DNA from: an uncultured Nocardioidaceae bacterium
GTDB lineage: Bacteria > Actinomycetota > Actinomycetes > Propionibacteriales > Nocardioidaceae
NCBI GenBank assembly: GCA_902805865.1
Contig: CADCUK010000070.1
Location: 1-36,284, forward strand
Direction of reading: 5' to 3'
DNA: 36,284 nucleotides
Shown here: positions 7,969-15,741 of the stretch, piece by piece
Layout of the letters: the number at the start of each line of letters is the position of its first letter
Numbering within the stretch: position 1 is the stretch's first letter
Translations under genes and position numbers: made by a program
Notes under the pieces: model-generated
The model's input: only the letters and a program-made list of their open reading frames with translations
Told to the model about the DNA's origin: nothing
Databases searched by the model: none

Positions 7969-9465
7969 TCAGCGGACGACCAGCCGGTCGTGCTCCTCCA
8001 CCAGCGTCCGCACGCGGTCGGCGAGCTTCTCGTCGAAAACTCCCGCGTCCGCCTGCCAGCTCCAGTTGCCCTCCGCCGAGCCGGGGACGTTCATCCGGCT
8101 CTCGCTGCCCAGCTCCAGCAGGTCCTGGGCGGGTACGACGGCGAGCTGGGTGGTGGACGCCATCGCCAGCCGGACCAACGCCCACGGCATCGGCTCGTCG
8201 GGGCGGAGCAGGTGCCGCTGTGTGTTGGCCCGGACGTCCTCGTCCACCGACTCCCACCACCCCAGCGTGGTGTCGTTGTCGTGGGTGCCGGTGTAGACGA
8301 CGTTGAGCACGTCGTGGTGCTCGGGGAGGTAGATGTTGTCCTCGTCGCCGTCGAACGCGAACTGCAGCACCTTCATGCCGGGCAGCCCGAACTCGCGACG
8401 CAGCTTCTCGACCTCGGAGGTGATCGTGCCCAGGTCCTCGGCGACCAGCGTGCCCTCGCCCGACACGTCGAGGAGGGCGGTGAGCACCTCACGTCCGGGG
8501 CTCTTGACCCACTCCCCGCTGACCGCGGTGGGCGCGTCCGCCGGGATGTGCCACGACGCCTCCAACCCTCGGAAGTGGTCGATGCGGACCAGGTCGAACA
8601 GCTCCCGCTGGCCGGCGACGCGGTTGCGCCACCAGGCGTAGCCGTCCCCGGCCATCGCCTCCCAGTCGTAGTGCGGGTTGTTCCAGCGCTGCCCGTCGGC
8701 GGAGAAGTAGTCCGGCGGCACGCCGGTGACCGTGATCGGCTGCCCCTCGTCGTCGAGGTCGAACATGCTGCGCGCGGACCAGACGTCGGCGCTGTCGTGG
8801 GACACGAAGATCGGCACGTCACCGAAGAGCAGCACCCCCTGCTCGTGGGCGTAGGCGAGCAGCTCGGCCCACTGGCGGGCGAAGAGCCACTGCTCCACGC
8901 GCAGGACGTCGAGCCGGCGGGTGAGGGGGGCGAGCGCGTCGTGGAGCACCTCGGAGTCCTGGTCACGAAGCCCCGGCTCCCAATCCGGCCACGGCGCGAG
9001 GTCGAGCGACTCCCGGAGCGCGACGAACCGCACGTAGTCCTCCAGCCACCCGTGCCGGGCGCGCCACTCCTCGAACGAGGTGTGGTCCTCCTGGTCGAGG
9101 AAGCGGGTGGCGGCGAGCGTGCGGGCGTCCGCGGCAGTGATGTCCCCCGTCCGTGCCGCGGCAAGCTGCTCGGTCTCCAGCAGGCCGGCGTCGACGAGGC
9201 GCTCGAGGCTGATGAGCTCCGGGTTTCCCGCCATCGCCGACACCGCGTTGTAGGGCGACCCGTCGCCGGGGTGCGTGGGCACCAGGGGAAGCACCTGCCA
9301 CACCGTGCACCCGGCGCTCGTCAGGAAGTCGACGAACGCGTAGGCAGCCGGCCCGAGGTCACCGGCCCCGTGGTCCCCGGGGAGCGAGGTGATGTGGAGC
9401 AGCACCCCGGCACGGCGTACGTCCAAGGGGCGGGCGTCGGGAGTGGCTGGCTGGGCTGACTGCAT
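7969..9465 (-). CDS. malQ: 4-alpha-glucanotransferase (amylomaltase, GH77)
   Basis: 498 aa, the short bacterial amylomaltase type. It moves alpha-1,4-glucan segments between maltooligosaccharides, releasing glucose, in maltose/glycogen metabolism. The three GH77 catalytic acids are present: nucleophile Asp296 in VRIDHFRG, acid/base Glu343 in LVAEDLG, and Asp396 in THDNDTT. The N-terminus shows GVLLHITSLPG and GDGSPYN, typical of the family. The frame is open far upstream, but family similarity begins at about residue 18 from the ATG at 9465. That ATG has only weak signals ahead of it (AGGG at 2 bases, CACTGT at 7). The gene is divergent from the thioesterase with 57 bases between the starts. 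No other maltose genes are nearby. Confidence 0.93.
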   Translation of the reverse strand: MQSAQPATPDARPLDVRRAGVLLHITSLPGDHGAGDLGPAAYAFVDFLTSAGCTVWQVLPLVPTHPGDGSPYNAVSAMAGNPELISLERLVDAGLLETEQLAAARTGDITAADARTLAATRFLDQEDHTSFEEWRARHGWLEDYVRFVALRESLDLAPWPDWEPGLRDQDSEVLHDALAPLTRRLDVLRVEQWLFARQWAELLAYAHEQGVLLFGDVPIFVSHDSADVWSARSMFDLDDEGQPITVTGVPPDYFSADGQRWNNPHYDWEAMAGDGYAWWRNRVAGQRELFDLVRIDHFRGLEASWHIPADAPTAVSGEWVKSPGREVLTALLDVSGEGTLVAEDLGTITSEVEKLRREFGLPGMKVLQFAFDGDEDNIYLPEHHDVLNVVYTGTHDNDTTLGWWESVDEDVRANTQRHLLRPDEPMPWALVRLAMASTTQLAVVPAQDLLELGSESRMNVPGSAEGNWSWQADAGVFDEKLADRVRTLVEEHDRLVVR

Positions 9466-9509
9466 GGCCCTAACAGTGCCACCGGGCCGGAGTCGGCAAA
9501 CGTGTGTCC

Positions 9510-9515
9510 TAGGGT
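9510..9515 (+). promoter_or_regulatory. -10 box TAGGGT, leaderless thioesterase gene
   Basis: TAGGGT is followed by 7 bases and the ATG at 9523. The spacing places transcription start on the start codon. It favours the ATG over the in-frame GTG at 9502. Confidence 0.5.
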
Positions 9516-9522
9516 TCCCGGC

Positions 9523-10200
9523 ATGGACGCAGCCTTCTACTCCCGCACCACGCTCTCGCCGGAGGAGGCTGCGGAGCACGATGCGGTCTTCGGCGCCCTG
9601 ACCCGAGCGACCCGGGCGCTGGCGGACGCGCAGCTGCGGACCGAGGTCGACCGCGACGAGGCGGCGAAGGTGACCTCGGAGATCGAGGCGCTCACCGACC
9701 GGCTGCTGCGCCGGGCGAGGGACGGCGCGCTGGGCACCGAGCTCGGCCCCGGCCCGACGGAGGTGCGCAACCACGGCAATGCCGTGATGGGACTGCGGAA
9801 CCCGTTCGCGTCGATCGACGTCGCTCGCAAGTGGGTCGACGACGCCAAGCACGTGCATGCCGAGCTGCTCCTCGACGGGTTGTACGAAGGACCGCCGGGA
9901 CTCGTGCACGGCGGCGTCAGCGCGCTCATCCTCGACCAGATGCTCGGTGAGGCCGCGGCGGTCGGCGGCGGGCCGGGGATGACCGGGCGGCTGACCTTGC
10001 ACTACCGGCGGCCCACGCCTCTCGGGGAGCTCGCGACCGAGGCCTGGCTGGACTCGACGACCGGCCGCAAGTCCATCGCCAAGGGCCAGATCAGGGACGC
10101 CGAGGGGAACGTGACGGTGGAGGCCGAGGGGCTGTTCATCCTGCCCCGGTGGGCGACCGAGCACCCCGAGTGGACCTCGCGGGAGAAGACGTTCGAGTAG
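9523..10200 (+). CDS. Hotdog-fold thioesterase (PaaI-like)
   Basis: 225 aa. Residues about 15-65 form a charged helix (coiled-coil-like). The C-terminal half is a hotdog domain with PPGLVHGGVSALILDQMLGEAA, where H129-G130-G131 and Asp138 match the PaaI-type acyl-CoA thioesterase helix motif. Strands TGRLTLHYRRPTPLGE and NVTVEAEGLFI complete the fold. It probably hydrolyses an acyl-CoA in the cytosol; the acyl group is unknown. An extra N-terminal helical region of about 70 residues is seen in many actinobacterial relatives. Divergent from malQ, and convergent with ndh with only 3 bases between the stop codons. Confidence 0.88.
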   Translation: MDAAFYSRTTLSPEEAAEHDAVFGALTRATRALADAQLRTEVDRDEAAKVTSEIEALTDRLLRRARDGALGTELGPGPTEVRNHGNAVMGLRNPFASIDVARKWVDDAKHVHAELLLDGLYEGPPGLVHGGVSALILDQMLGEAAAVGGGPGMTGRLTLHYRRPTPLGELATEAWLDSTTGRKSIAKGQIRDAEGNVTVEAEGLFILPRWATEHPEWTSREKTFE

Positions 10201-10203
10201 GGA

Positions 10204-11706
10204 CTAGGCGCCGCTGATCCGCGCGTTCGTGTCGCTGCCGCCACCGACTCCCGCAGTGGCCGCCTCACGACGCATGCCGCGCTCGCCCTCGTCGGTGAGC
10301 CGCGCCTCCTCGGCAGCCCGGGCCTCCAGCTCGGCGCGGATGTCGTTCCACTCACCGGGAGGGGTGACGAGGTCCGCGGCACCGTGCTCGAGCCGCTCCA
10401 GGGCCTGACGGGCGAAGATCTGCTGCTCGGTGGCGATCCGCTCGGAGCGGTCGTTGCTCAGGAACGTCACCGTCCACTTCACCAACGTGGTGAACCGGTT
10501 CTTGAACCCGGTCAGGTAGACGAGGTGGATCACCAACCACATCAACCACGCGATGACGCCGGTGATCCGCAGCTTGCCGACCATCGCGACCGCGCTGAAC
10601 TTCGAGATCGTCGCCATGCTGCCCTTGTCGAAGTACTTGAAGGGCTTCTGCGGCGGCTTGTTCTTCAGCCTGCGGTCGATCTCCTTGGCGGCGTACTTCG
10701 AGGTCTGGATCGCCACCTGCGCCACGCCGGGGAGGTTGTCCAGCGCGATCATGTCGCCGACCACGAAGACGTCGGGGTGGCCGGGAAGGGTCAGGTCCGG
10801 GTTCACGCCGATCCGGCCCGCGCGGTCCAGCGGGGCACCGCTCTGCTCGGCCAGCATCTTGCCGAGCGGGCTGGCCTGGACACCGGCCGCCCACACCTTC
10901 GTGACCGCTTCGATCCGCTGCGGGTCCTGCCCCTTGGCCTGCACGACGAGACCACGCTCGTCGAGGTCGGTCACCATCTCTCCGAGCCGCACCTCGACCC
11001 CGCGCTTCTCGAGCGAGCGCTGGGTGGCCGCACCGAGCTTCGCTCCGAACGGCGGCAGCACCTGCGACGCCGCGTCGAGCAGGATGACCCGCGCCTCCTC
11101 GGTGCAGATCCGGCGGAAGTCCTTGCGCAGCGTGTGGTGCGCGAGCTCGGCGATCTGACCGGCCATCTCCACACCGGTCGGGCCGGCGCCGACGACCACG
11201 AAGGTGAGCAACCGCTGCCGCTCCTCCTCCGACTCGGCGAGCTCGGCGAGCTCGAACGCGCCGAAGATCCGGCCGCGGAGCTCGAGCGCGTCGTCGATGC
11301 TCTTCATCCCGGGGGCGTGCACGGCGAACTGGTCGTTGCCGAAGTAGGACTGGCCCGCGCCGGCGGCAACGATGAGGGAGTCGTACGGCGTGACGGTCTG
11401 CCTACCGAGCACCTGCGAGGTGACGAGCTTGCGCTCGAGGTCGATGTTCGTGACCTCACCGAGCAGCACGTTGGCGTTCTTCTGGTCGGAGAGGATCTCG
11501 CGGGTCGGCGGGGCGATCTCGCCCTGCGACAGGATGCCGGTGGCCACTTGGTACAGCAACGGCTGGAACAGGTGGTGCGTCGTCTTCGCGATCATCGTGA
11601 CGTCGACGTCGGCGCGCTTCATCGCCTTCGTGCCGAACAGTCCGCCGAAGCCGGACCCGATCACAACGACCTGGTGCCGACGGTTCGTGCTCGTGCTCGT
11701 GCTCAT
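10204..11706 (-). CDS. ndh: Type II NADH:quinone oxidoreductase (NDH-2)
   Basis: 500 aa. This FAD enzyme oxidises NADH and reduces menaquinone at the membrane without pumping protons. Two Rossmann motifs are visible: FAD GSGFGG (17-22) and NAD GAGPTG (173-178). The FAD-ribityl site reads FVVGDM (about 314-319), and AIQTSKYAA is the NDH-2 quinone-site helix (AxxQ-like). A hydrophobic segment at 383-401 (GVIAWLMWLVIHLVYLTGF) matches the membrane-anchoring helices of the family. After it comes about 95 residues of mostly helical, charged tail, longer than in many homologues. The start at 11706 has GAGAGGTGG 4 bases ahead. Shares a 201-base upstream region with crcB. Confidence 0.93.
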   Translation of the reverse strand: MSTSTSTNRRHQVVVIGSGFGGLFGTKAMKRADVDVTMIAKTTHHLFQPLLYQVATGILSQGEIAPPTREILSDQKNANVLLGEVTNIDLERKLVTSQVLGRQTVTPYDSLIVAAGAGQSYFGNDQFAVHAPGMKSIDDALELRGRIFGAFELAELAESEEERQRLLTFVVVGAGPTGVEMAGQIAELAHHTLRKDFRRICTEEARVILLDAASQVLPPFGAKLGAATQRSLEKRGVEVRLGEMVTDLDERGLVVQAKGQDPQRIEAVTKVWAAGVQASPLGKMLAEQSGAPLDRAGRIGVNPDLTLPGHPDVFVVGDMIALDNLPGVAQVAIQTSKYAAKEIDRRLKNKPPQKPFKYFDKGSMATISKFSAVAMVGKLRITGVIAWLMWLVIHLVYLTGFKNRFTTLVKWTVTFLSNDRSERIATEQQIFARQALERLEHGAADLVTPPGEWNDIRAELEARAAEEARLTDEGERGMRREAATAGVGGGSDTNARISGA

Positions 11707-11894
11707 TCGTCCACCTCTCTCGGGGCCTTCACCTGGTACAACGTCCGCAGGCCCCTGGTGCTGCCCGTGGCGGTCATGTCATCGCTCACACCGCCTCCGC
11801 CTGGACGGCATCACCCATCCACTACCCCGTTCCGCGCGCAGGCACGCTGTCAGCCGCACCACAACGGCAACCCCACCGGCACCACCGCGGGTCC

Positions 11895-11900
11895 TAGGGT
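11895..11900 (+). promoter_or_regulatory. -10 box TAGGGT, leaderless crcB
   Basis: TAGGGT is separated by 7 bases from the GTG at 11908. The same arrangement precedes the thioesterase gene. No fluoride riboswitch was found in the preceding 200 bases, and a leaderless mRNA would leave no room for one. Confidence 0.5.
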
Positions 11901-11907
11901 GTGGCCG

Positions 11908-12321
11908 GTGACCGGAGCCCACCCGCTGCGTGGCTCGCTGCTCCTCGCCGTGGCCCTCGGCGGGGCCGTCGGCGCATGCCTCCGTTGGCAGCTCGGCTCG
12001 TGGTTCCCCGTCGCCCCGGGGGCCTTCCCCTGGACGACGTTCACGATCAACGTCAGCGGGTCGGTGCTGCTGGCGCTGCTCCCGGCCGCCCCTGCGATCC
12101 GCCGGCACCCGGTCCTTGCGGTCGCCCTCGGCCCCGGTGTCCTCGGCGGGTTCACCACCCTGTCGGCGTACTCGGAGGAGACGCGCGCCCTCCTCGCCTC
12201 CGGACACACCGGGCTCGCCGCGTCGTACCTGCTCGGCACGCTGGCCGCGTGCCTCCTCGGCGTCGTGCTCGCCGGGCGCCTGTCGACGCCTGCCGAGCCG
12301 GCACCGGAGGGCGACCGGTGA
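11908..12321 (+). CDS. crcB: Fluoride channel subunit CrcB/FluC (first of pair)
   Basis: 137 aa with four membrane helices. Fluc channels export fluoride passively as antiparallel dimers. Family features: GGAVGACLRW (Arg26), pore-region Asn48 in TINVSGS, and the helix-break GGFTTLSAYSEET (80-92). The usual TTFSTF phenylalanine box is altered to TTLSAY here (Leu85, Tyr88). The GTG start at 11908 overlaps no other signal and has TAGGGT 7 bases upstream. The TGA stop overlaps the GTG of the second subunit (GTGA), so the two are translationally coupled and likely form a heterodimer. Confidence 0.92.
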   Translation: MTGAHPLRGSLLLAVALGGAVGACLRWQLGSWFPVAPGAFPWTTFTINVSGSVLLALLPAAPAIRRHPVLAVALGPGVLGGFTTLSAYSEETRALLASGHTGLAASYLLGTLAACLLGVVLAGRLSTPAEPAPEGDR

Positions 12322-12647
12322 CGCTCCTGTGGGTCGCGCTCGGCGCCGCGGTCGGTGCACCGCTGCGGTACGCCGTCGGGCACTTCCTCGACCGCCAGGT
12401 GCCCTGGGGGACGGTGCTGGTCAACGTCGTCGGCTCGTTCCTCCTGGGGCTGCTGTCGGGGATGGCGCTGACGGGTGCCGCGATGGCGCTCGTCGGGGTC
12501 GGCTTCTGCGGCGGCCTGACGACGTACTCAGCGTTCGCGGTGCAGACCGTCGACCGTGGGCCCCGGATCGGGCTCGTCAACGTGCTGCTGACGGTGCCGC
12601 CGGCCCTGCTCGCGTGCGCCCTCGGCTTCGTCCTCGCGCCGAGCTGA
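12318..12647 (+). CDS. crcB: Fluoride channel subunit CrcB/FluC (second of pair)
   Basis: 109 aa, four membrane helices, GTG start overlapping the upstream subunit's stop by 4 bases; GGAGGG precedes it at 6 bases. Family features: GAPLRYAVG (Arg17), Asn36 in VLVNVVGSF, and CGGLTTYSAF (64-73), in which the first box phenylalanine is Tyr70 and the second is the usual Phe73. Compared with the first subunit, the box residues differ at both places, which fits a heterodimer with unequal pores. It converges on the metallopeptidase gene. Confidence 0.92.
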   Translation: MTLLWVALGAAVGAPLRYAVGHFLDRQVPWGTVLVNVVGSFLLGLLSGMALTGAAMALVGVGFCGGLTTYSAFAVQTVDRGPRIGLVNVLLTVPPALLACALGFVLAPS

Positions 12648-12668
12648 CGCCGACTCCCGCGAGGTGGG

Positions 12669-13019
12669 TCAGGCGTAGCCGAGCTCGTGCAGCCGGTCGT
12701 CGTCGATCCCGAAGTGGTGGGCGATCTCGTGCACCACGGTGATGCCGACCTCCTCGACGACCTCGGCCTCGCTCTCGCACATCGCCAGCGTCGGGTTGCG
12801 GAAGATCGTGATCCGGTCCGGGACGGCCATCACGTAGCTACTGTCCCGCTCGGTGATCGGGATGCCGTCGTAGAGGCCGAGCAGCTCCGGGTCGTCAGCC
12901 GGCGCGTCGTCCTCGACCAGCACCACGCAGTTGTCGATCAGCCGGGTCAGCTCCTCCGGCACCTGGTCGAGCGCCTCGCTGACCAGCTCCTCGAACCGGT
13001 CGCGGCTCATCTCGATCAC
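12669..13019 (-). CDS. Minimal zinc metallopeptidase (zincin family, DUF1025-like)
   Basis: 116 aa from the GTG at 13019. The C-terminal motif HEIAHHFGIDD gives HExxHxxGxxD (H97, E98, H101, G104, D107), the zinc signature of the minimal metzincin-like family PF06262. The N-terminal MSRDRFEELVSEALDQVPEEL is typical of that family. Peptidase activity has not been shown for most members. Start choice: AGGAGG directly abuts the ATG at 13028 (too close), lies 9 bases from the in-frame GTG at 13019, and 18 bases from the ATG at 13010, so 13019 is preferred. The ATG at 13028 would add three residues. It lies back to back with the tRNA cluster. Confidence 0.88.
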   Translation of the reverse strand: MIEMSRDRFEELVSEALDQVPEELTRLIDNCVVLVEDDAPADDPELLGLYDGIPITERDSSYVMAVPDRITIFRNPTLAMCESEAEVVEEVGITVVHEIAHHFGIDDDRLHELGYA

Positions 13020-13066
13020 GGGGTCCATCCTCCTGCCCGGGTGTGGGCGCCGGTTGCCGGGTCAGG

Positions 13067-13095
13067 TTGTCGGTCACGGGGCCCACCCCTACTAT
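13067..13095 (+). promoter_or_regulatory. Promoter of the tRNA-Glu gene
   Basis: TTGTCG (13067-13072), a 17-base spacer and TACTAT (13090-13095) form a good housekeeping sigma-type promoter. Transcription would start about 7-10 bases upstream of the mature tRNA-Glu at 13112. Confidence 0.6.
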
Positions 13096-13111
13096 TGACC
13101 GGTTCCTCAAG

Positions 13112-13184
13112 GCCCCCATCGTCTAGCGGCCCAGGACCCCGCCCTTTCACGGCGGTAGCACGGGTTCGAATCCCGTTGGGGGTG
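13112..13184 (+). tRNA. tRNA-Glu (TTC)
   Basis: 73 bases with a full cloverleaf. The acceptor stem GCCCCCA pairs with TGGGGGT (one G-T pair). The anticodon loop CTTTCAC puts TTC at 13146-13148. The T-arm has GGTTCGAATCC. CCA is not encoded. Confidence 0.97.
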
Positions 13185-13289
13185 CGGTCCGTGGAGGGTG
13201 CGGAGAGGCCGTCGGGCCGATTCGGACCTGACGCGGAAGGCTGTTAGAGTTCCGACGCTTGATGTTCTCAGCAACGTCGGCACAAACCT

Positions 13290-13366
13290 GGCCCCGTAGC
13301 GCAGTTGGTTAGCGCGCCGCCCTGTCACGGCGGAGGCCGCGGGTTCGAGTCCCGTCGGGGTCGCCA
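13290..13366 (+). tRNA. tRNA-Asp (GTC)
   Basis: 77 bases including an encoded CCA (13364-13366). The acceptor stem GGCCCCG pairs with CGGGGTC. The anticodon loop CTGTCAC puts GTC at 13324-13326. The T-arm has GGTTCGAGTCC. A possible own -10 box TAGAGT (13245-13250) lies 39 bases upstream. Confidence 0.97.
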
Positions 13367-13484
13367 CCGCCCGAGTCCCTTCCGAGGGGCTCGGGCACTG
13401 TGCTTTCCGAGGCCCGCCGACCGCGGGCGGGGACCGGGCTGAATTCGGCCCGGCGCGACCGGTCCGGTAGCATCCTTCCGGCCC

Positions 13485-13558
13485 GGCCAGGTAGCTCAGT
13501 TGGTACGAGCGACCGACTGAAAATCGGTAGGTCGGCGGTTCGACCCCGCCCCTGGCCA
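13485..13558 (+). tRNA. tRNA-Phe (GAA)
   Basis: 74 bases. The acceptor stem GGCCAGG pairs with CCTGGCC. The anticodon loop CTGAAAA puts GAA at 13519-13521, with stem ACCGA/TCGGT. The T-arm has GGTTCGACCCC. CCA is not encoded. A TAGCAT box (13468-13473) ends 11 bases upstream and may serve as its own -10. Confidence 0.97.
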
Positions 13559-13566
13559 CAGGCACG

Positions 13567-13609
13567 AGAGGGCTCCTGACCGGTGCTGGTCAGGGGCCCT
13601 CTTCCTTTT
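13567..13609 (+). terminator. Terminator of the tRNA cluster
   Basis: A 15-bp stem (13567-13581 with 13588-13602, one G-T pair) has a GGTGCT loop and is followed by TTCCTTTT. It lies 8 bases after tRNA-Phe and separates the tRNA genes from the histidine kinase. Confidence 0.9.
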
Positions 13610-13671
13610 CGGCCCGCGACCTGAGTACGCGATCTCATCTCACGAAGGCTGTCGGGCGCGAAGATGGCTCC

Positions 13672-14892
13672 ATGACTGACCACCGGTGGCCGGGGCGGAC
13701 GCGCGGGCGTCGACGGCTGGAGCCTGCCGCGGTCGCCGTGGAGACCACGATGCTGCGCGCGCTCGCGGCACTGCGGCTGGTGCTGCTGGCGTACGCCGTC
13801 TTCTGGACCAGCACCAGCCGCTGGGGCCGCTACGACGAAGGTCACCCCACGCTCACGATCGTGGCGCTCGGGCTGCTGACCGCCTGGACCGTTTTCGCGC
13901 TGTGGGCCTATGAGCAGCCGTCGCGACGGACGCCTGCCCTGCTCGCCGCCGACCTGGCGGTTGCCCTCTCGGCGATGCTCGTCACGCCGTACCTCCAGGA
14001 AGCCGGGCGGGTCGACGCCACCCTCCCCACGTTCTGGGTCTTCGGGGTGGTGATCGCCTGGGCCGTGCGGTTCCACGCCGTCGGTGGCCTCTTCGCCGCC
14101 GCGGCGGTCACGGTTGCCGAGCTGTCGGTCAAGGCCGACGGCGACCTGGGCGAGGTGCTCAGCGGCACGACCCTCCAGAACGTCATGCTGCTGTGGATCG
14201 GGGGCGGGATCATCGGCTACCTGACCGGTCTGCTGCAGCGGATGGCAGCCGACCGGGACCTGGCCGAACGGCGCGCTGCGGCGGTCGAGGAACGAGCCCG
14301 GCTGGCCAGGGCCGTGCACGACGGCACCCTGCAGGTGCTCGCGATGGTGCAACGACGCGGCCAGGAGCAGGGCGGCGAGCTGGCCGACCTCGGGCAGCTG
14401 GCCGGCAAGCAGGAAGCGGCCCTACGGGCTCTCATCCAGGGTGACGCGGCGGCGCTGCCACCGTCCGGCGCCTCGCTCGGCACGGAGGACCTCATGACGC
14501 GTCTGCGGGCGTTCCAGTCCACGACCGTCTCCGTCTCCGGCCCCGGTGCACCGGTGGTGCTCCCGGCACGGCTGGTCGGCGAGGTCAGCGCAGCCGTCTC
14601 CGAGTGCCTCACGAACGTCTGCCGGCACGTCGGGCTGGAAGCCCCCGCGTGGGTCCTGGTCGAGGACCTCGGCTCGTCCGTCGTGGTGACCGTGCGCGAC
14701 GAGGGGCAGGGGATCGCCGAGCACCGCCTCGAGACCGCTCGGACGGAGGGCCGCCTGGGCGTCGTCGAGTCGATCTGCGGGCGGCTGTCCGCACTGGGCG
14801 GCAGCGCCCGGCTCACCACCGCGCCCGGACAGGGTGTCGAGTGGGAGCTGTCGGTGCCGCGGGAGGCGAGCCGGCGTGCTGCGTCGCTTTGA
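13672..14892 (+). CDS. Sensor histidine kinase, MacS-like (DUF5931), no adjacent regulator
   Basis: 406 aa. The N-terminal half has five to six membrane helices (about 28-48, 60-80, 88-108, 120-150, 168-188), matching the DUF5931 sensor domain of actinobacterial MacS-type kinases. A HisKA_3 dimerisation domain follows: RLARAVHDGTLQVL with phospho-acceptor His216. The ATPase has an N-box ECLTNVCRH (Asn315), a G1 box VRDEGQGI (342-348) and a G2 box GRLGVVES (360-367). This is a NarL-class kinase, which normally phosphorylates a LuxR-type regulator; none is encoded beside it. The ligand is unknown. The ATG at 13672 has GAAGAT 6 bases ahead and no ribosome site, so a leaderless start is possible. 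The next gene follows within 48 bases. Confidence 0.9.
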   Translation: MTDHRWPGRTRGRRRLEPAAVAVETTMLRALAALRLVLLAYAVFWTSTSRWGRYDEGHPTLTIVALGLLTAWTVFALWAYEQPSRRTPALLAADLAVALSAMLVTPYLQEAGRVDATLPTFWVFGVVIAWAVRFHAVGGLFAAAAVTVAELSVKADGDLGEVLSGTTLQNVMLLWIGGGIIGYLTGLLQRMAADRDLAERRAAAVEERARLARAVHDGTLQVLAMVQRRGQEQGGELADLGQLAGKQEAALRALIQGDAAALPPSGASLGTEDLMTRLRAFQSTTVSVSGPGAPVVLPARLVGEVSAAVSECLTNVCRHVGLEAPAWVLVEDLGSSVVVTVRDEGQGIAEHRLETARTEGRLGVVESICGRLSALGGSARLTTAPGQGVEWELSVPREASRRAASL

Positions 14893-14940
14893 GTGGGGCT
14901 ACTCATGCCGAGCGGCGAGCCGACGCGGCACGCTGGTCCC

Positions 14941-15693
14941 ATGAACGCGCCCCTGACCACCCGGTTCCAGCTGTTCACCACGGAGCACCTGGCTCTCGTC
15001 GTCGGCTTCCTCGTGGTCTGCGTCCTCCTGGCGGTGCTGGGGCGCCGCCATCGCGGCACCCCCGCCGAGCTCAGGTTCCGGCGCGGCTTCGCGCTGCTGA
15101 TCCCGTGCTTCACGGTGCCGATGCAGGTGCTGCAGCTGCTTCCCCGCGACTTCGACCTCGCCATCTCCATCCCGCTCCAGCTGTGCGACTTCGCCTGGAT
15201 CGCGGCGATCGTCGCGCTGTGGACGCGGCACTGGTCGGCGACGGCGCTGGTCTACTTCTGGGGGCTCACGTTGACGATGCAGGGCATCGTCACCCCGTCG
15301 CTGACCGACCTGTTCCCTCACCCTCAGTACTTCATGTTCTGGGGCATGCACTTCGCCACGGTGTGGGCGGCGGTCTACCTCACCTTCGGGCTCCGCGTGC
15401 CGGTGAACTGGCGAAGCTACCGCTTCGCCGTCGGGGCGACGCTGGTCTGGGCGGTGAGCGTGATGGCATTCAACTTCGCGGCCGGCACCAACTACGGCTA
15501 CCTGAACCGGAAGCCTGCCGGAGGCTCGCTGCTGGACTTCTTCGGCCCCTGGCCCGGGTACGTCGTGGTGGAGATCGTCGTCGTGGCGACGGTGTGGGCA
15601 CTGATGACCTACCCCTGGGTGCGTGCCCGCCGATCGACCGCTGGCGTGCACCCCGGGTCCCACGACCTGGGTATCCCTACTCACCGCAGTTGA
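14941..15693 (+). CDS. TIGR02206 family integral membrane protein
   Basis: 250 aa, about seven membrane helices. It matches the TIGR02206 (YwaF-like) pattern: FTTEHLALVVGF at the start, PLQLCDFAWIAA, LVYFWGLTLTMQGIVTPSL, FPHPQYFMFWGMHFATVW, then NYGYLNRKP near the C-terminus. The role of the family is unknown. The frame also allows a GTG at 14893 next to the kinase stop and an ATG at 14905. The ATG at 14941 is preferred because relatives begin about ten residues before the FTTEH motif, but no ribosome site precedes any of the three. Its position directly after the kinase suggests co-transcription. Confidence 0.85.
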   Translation: MNAPLTTRFQLFTTEHLALVVGFLVVCVLLAVLGRRHRGTPAELRFRRGFALLIPCFTVPMQVLQLLPRDFDLAISIPLQLCDFAWIAAIVALWTRHWSATALVYFWGLTLTMQGIVTPSLTDLFPHPQYFMFWGMHFATVWAAVYLTFGLRVPVNWRSYRFAVGATLVWAVSVMAFNFAAGTNYGYLNRKPAGGSLLDFFGPWPGYVVVEIVVVATVWALMTYPWVRARRSTAGVHPGSHDLGIPTHRS

Positions 15694-15741
15694 GTGCCTG
15701 ACGCGACGCGGGCAGATGCTCGGTCGTGGGTTCATGAAGGC

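Noticed and set aside
11707-11907. Fluoride riboswitch ahead of crcB (a GGTGATGCC-like string on the minus strand)
   Set aside because: It lies on the wrong strand for crcB, the paired CNCC segment and the downstream CUGAUG-type segment are missing, and crcB appears leaderless.
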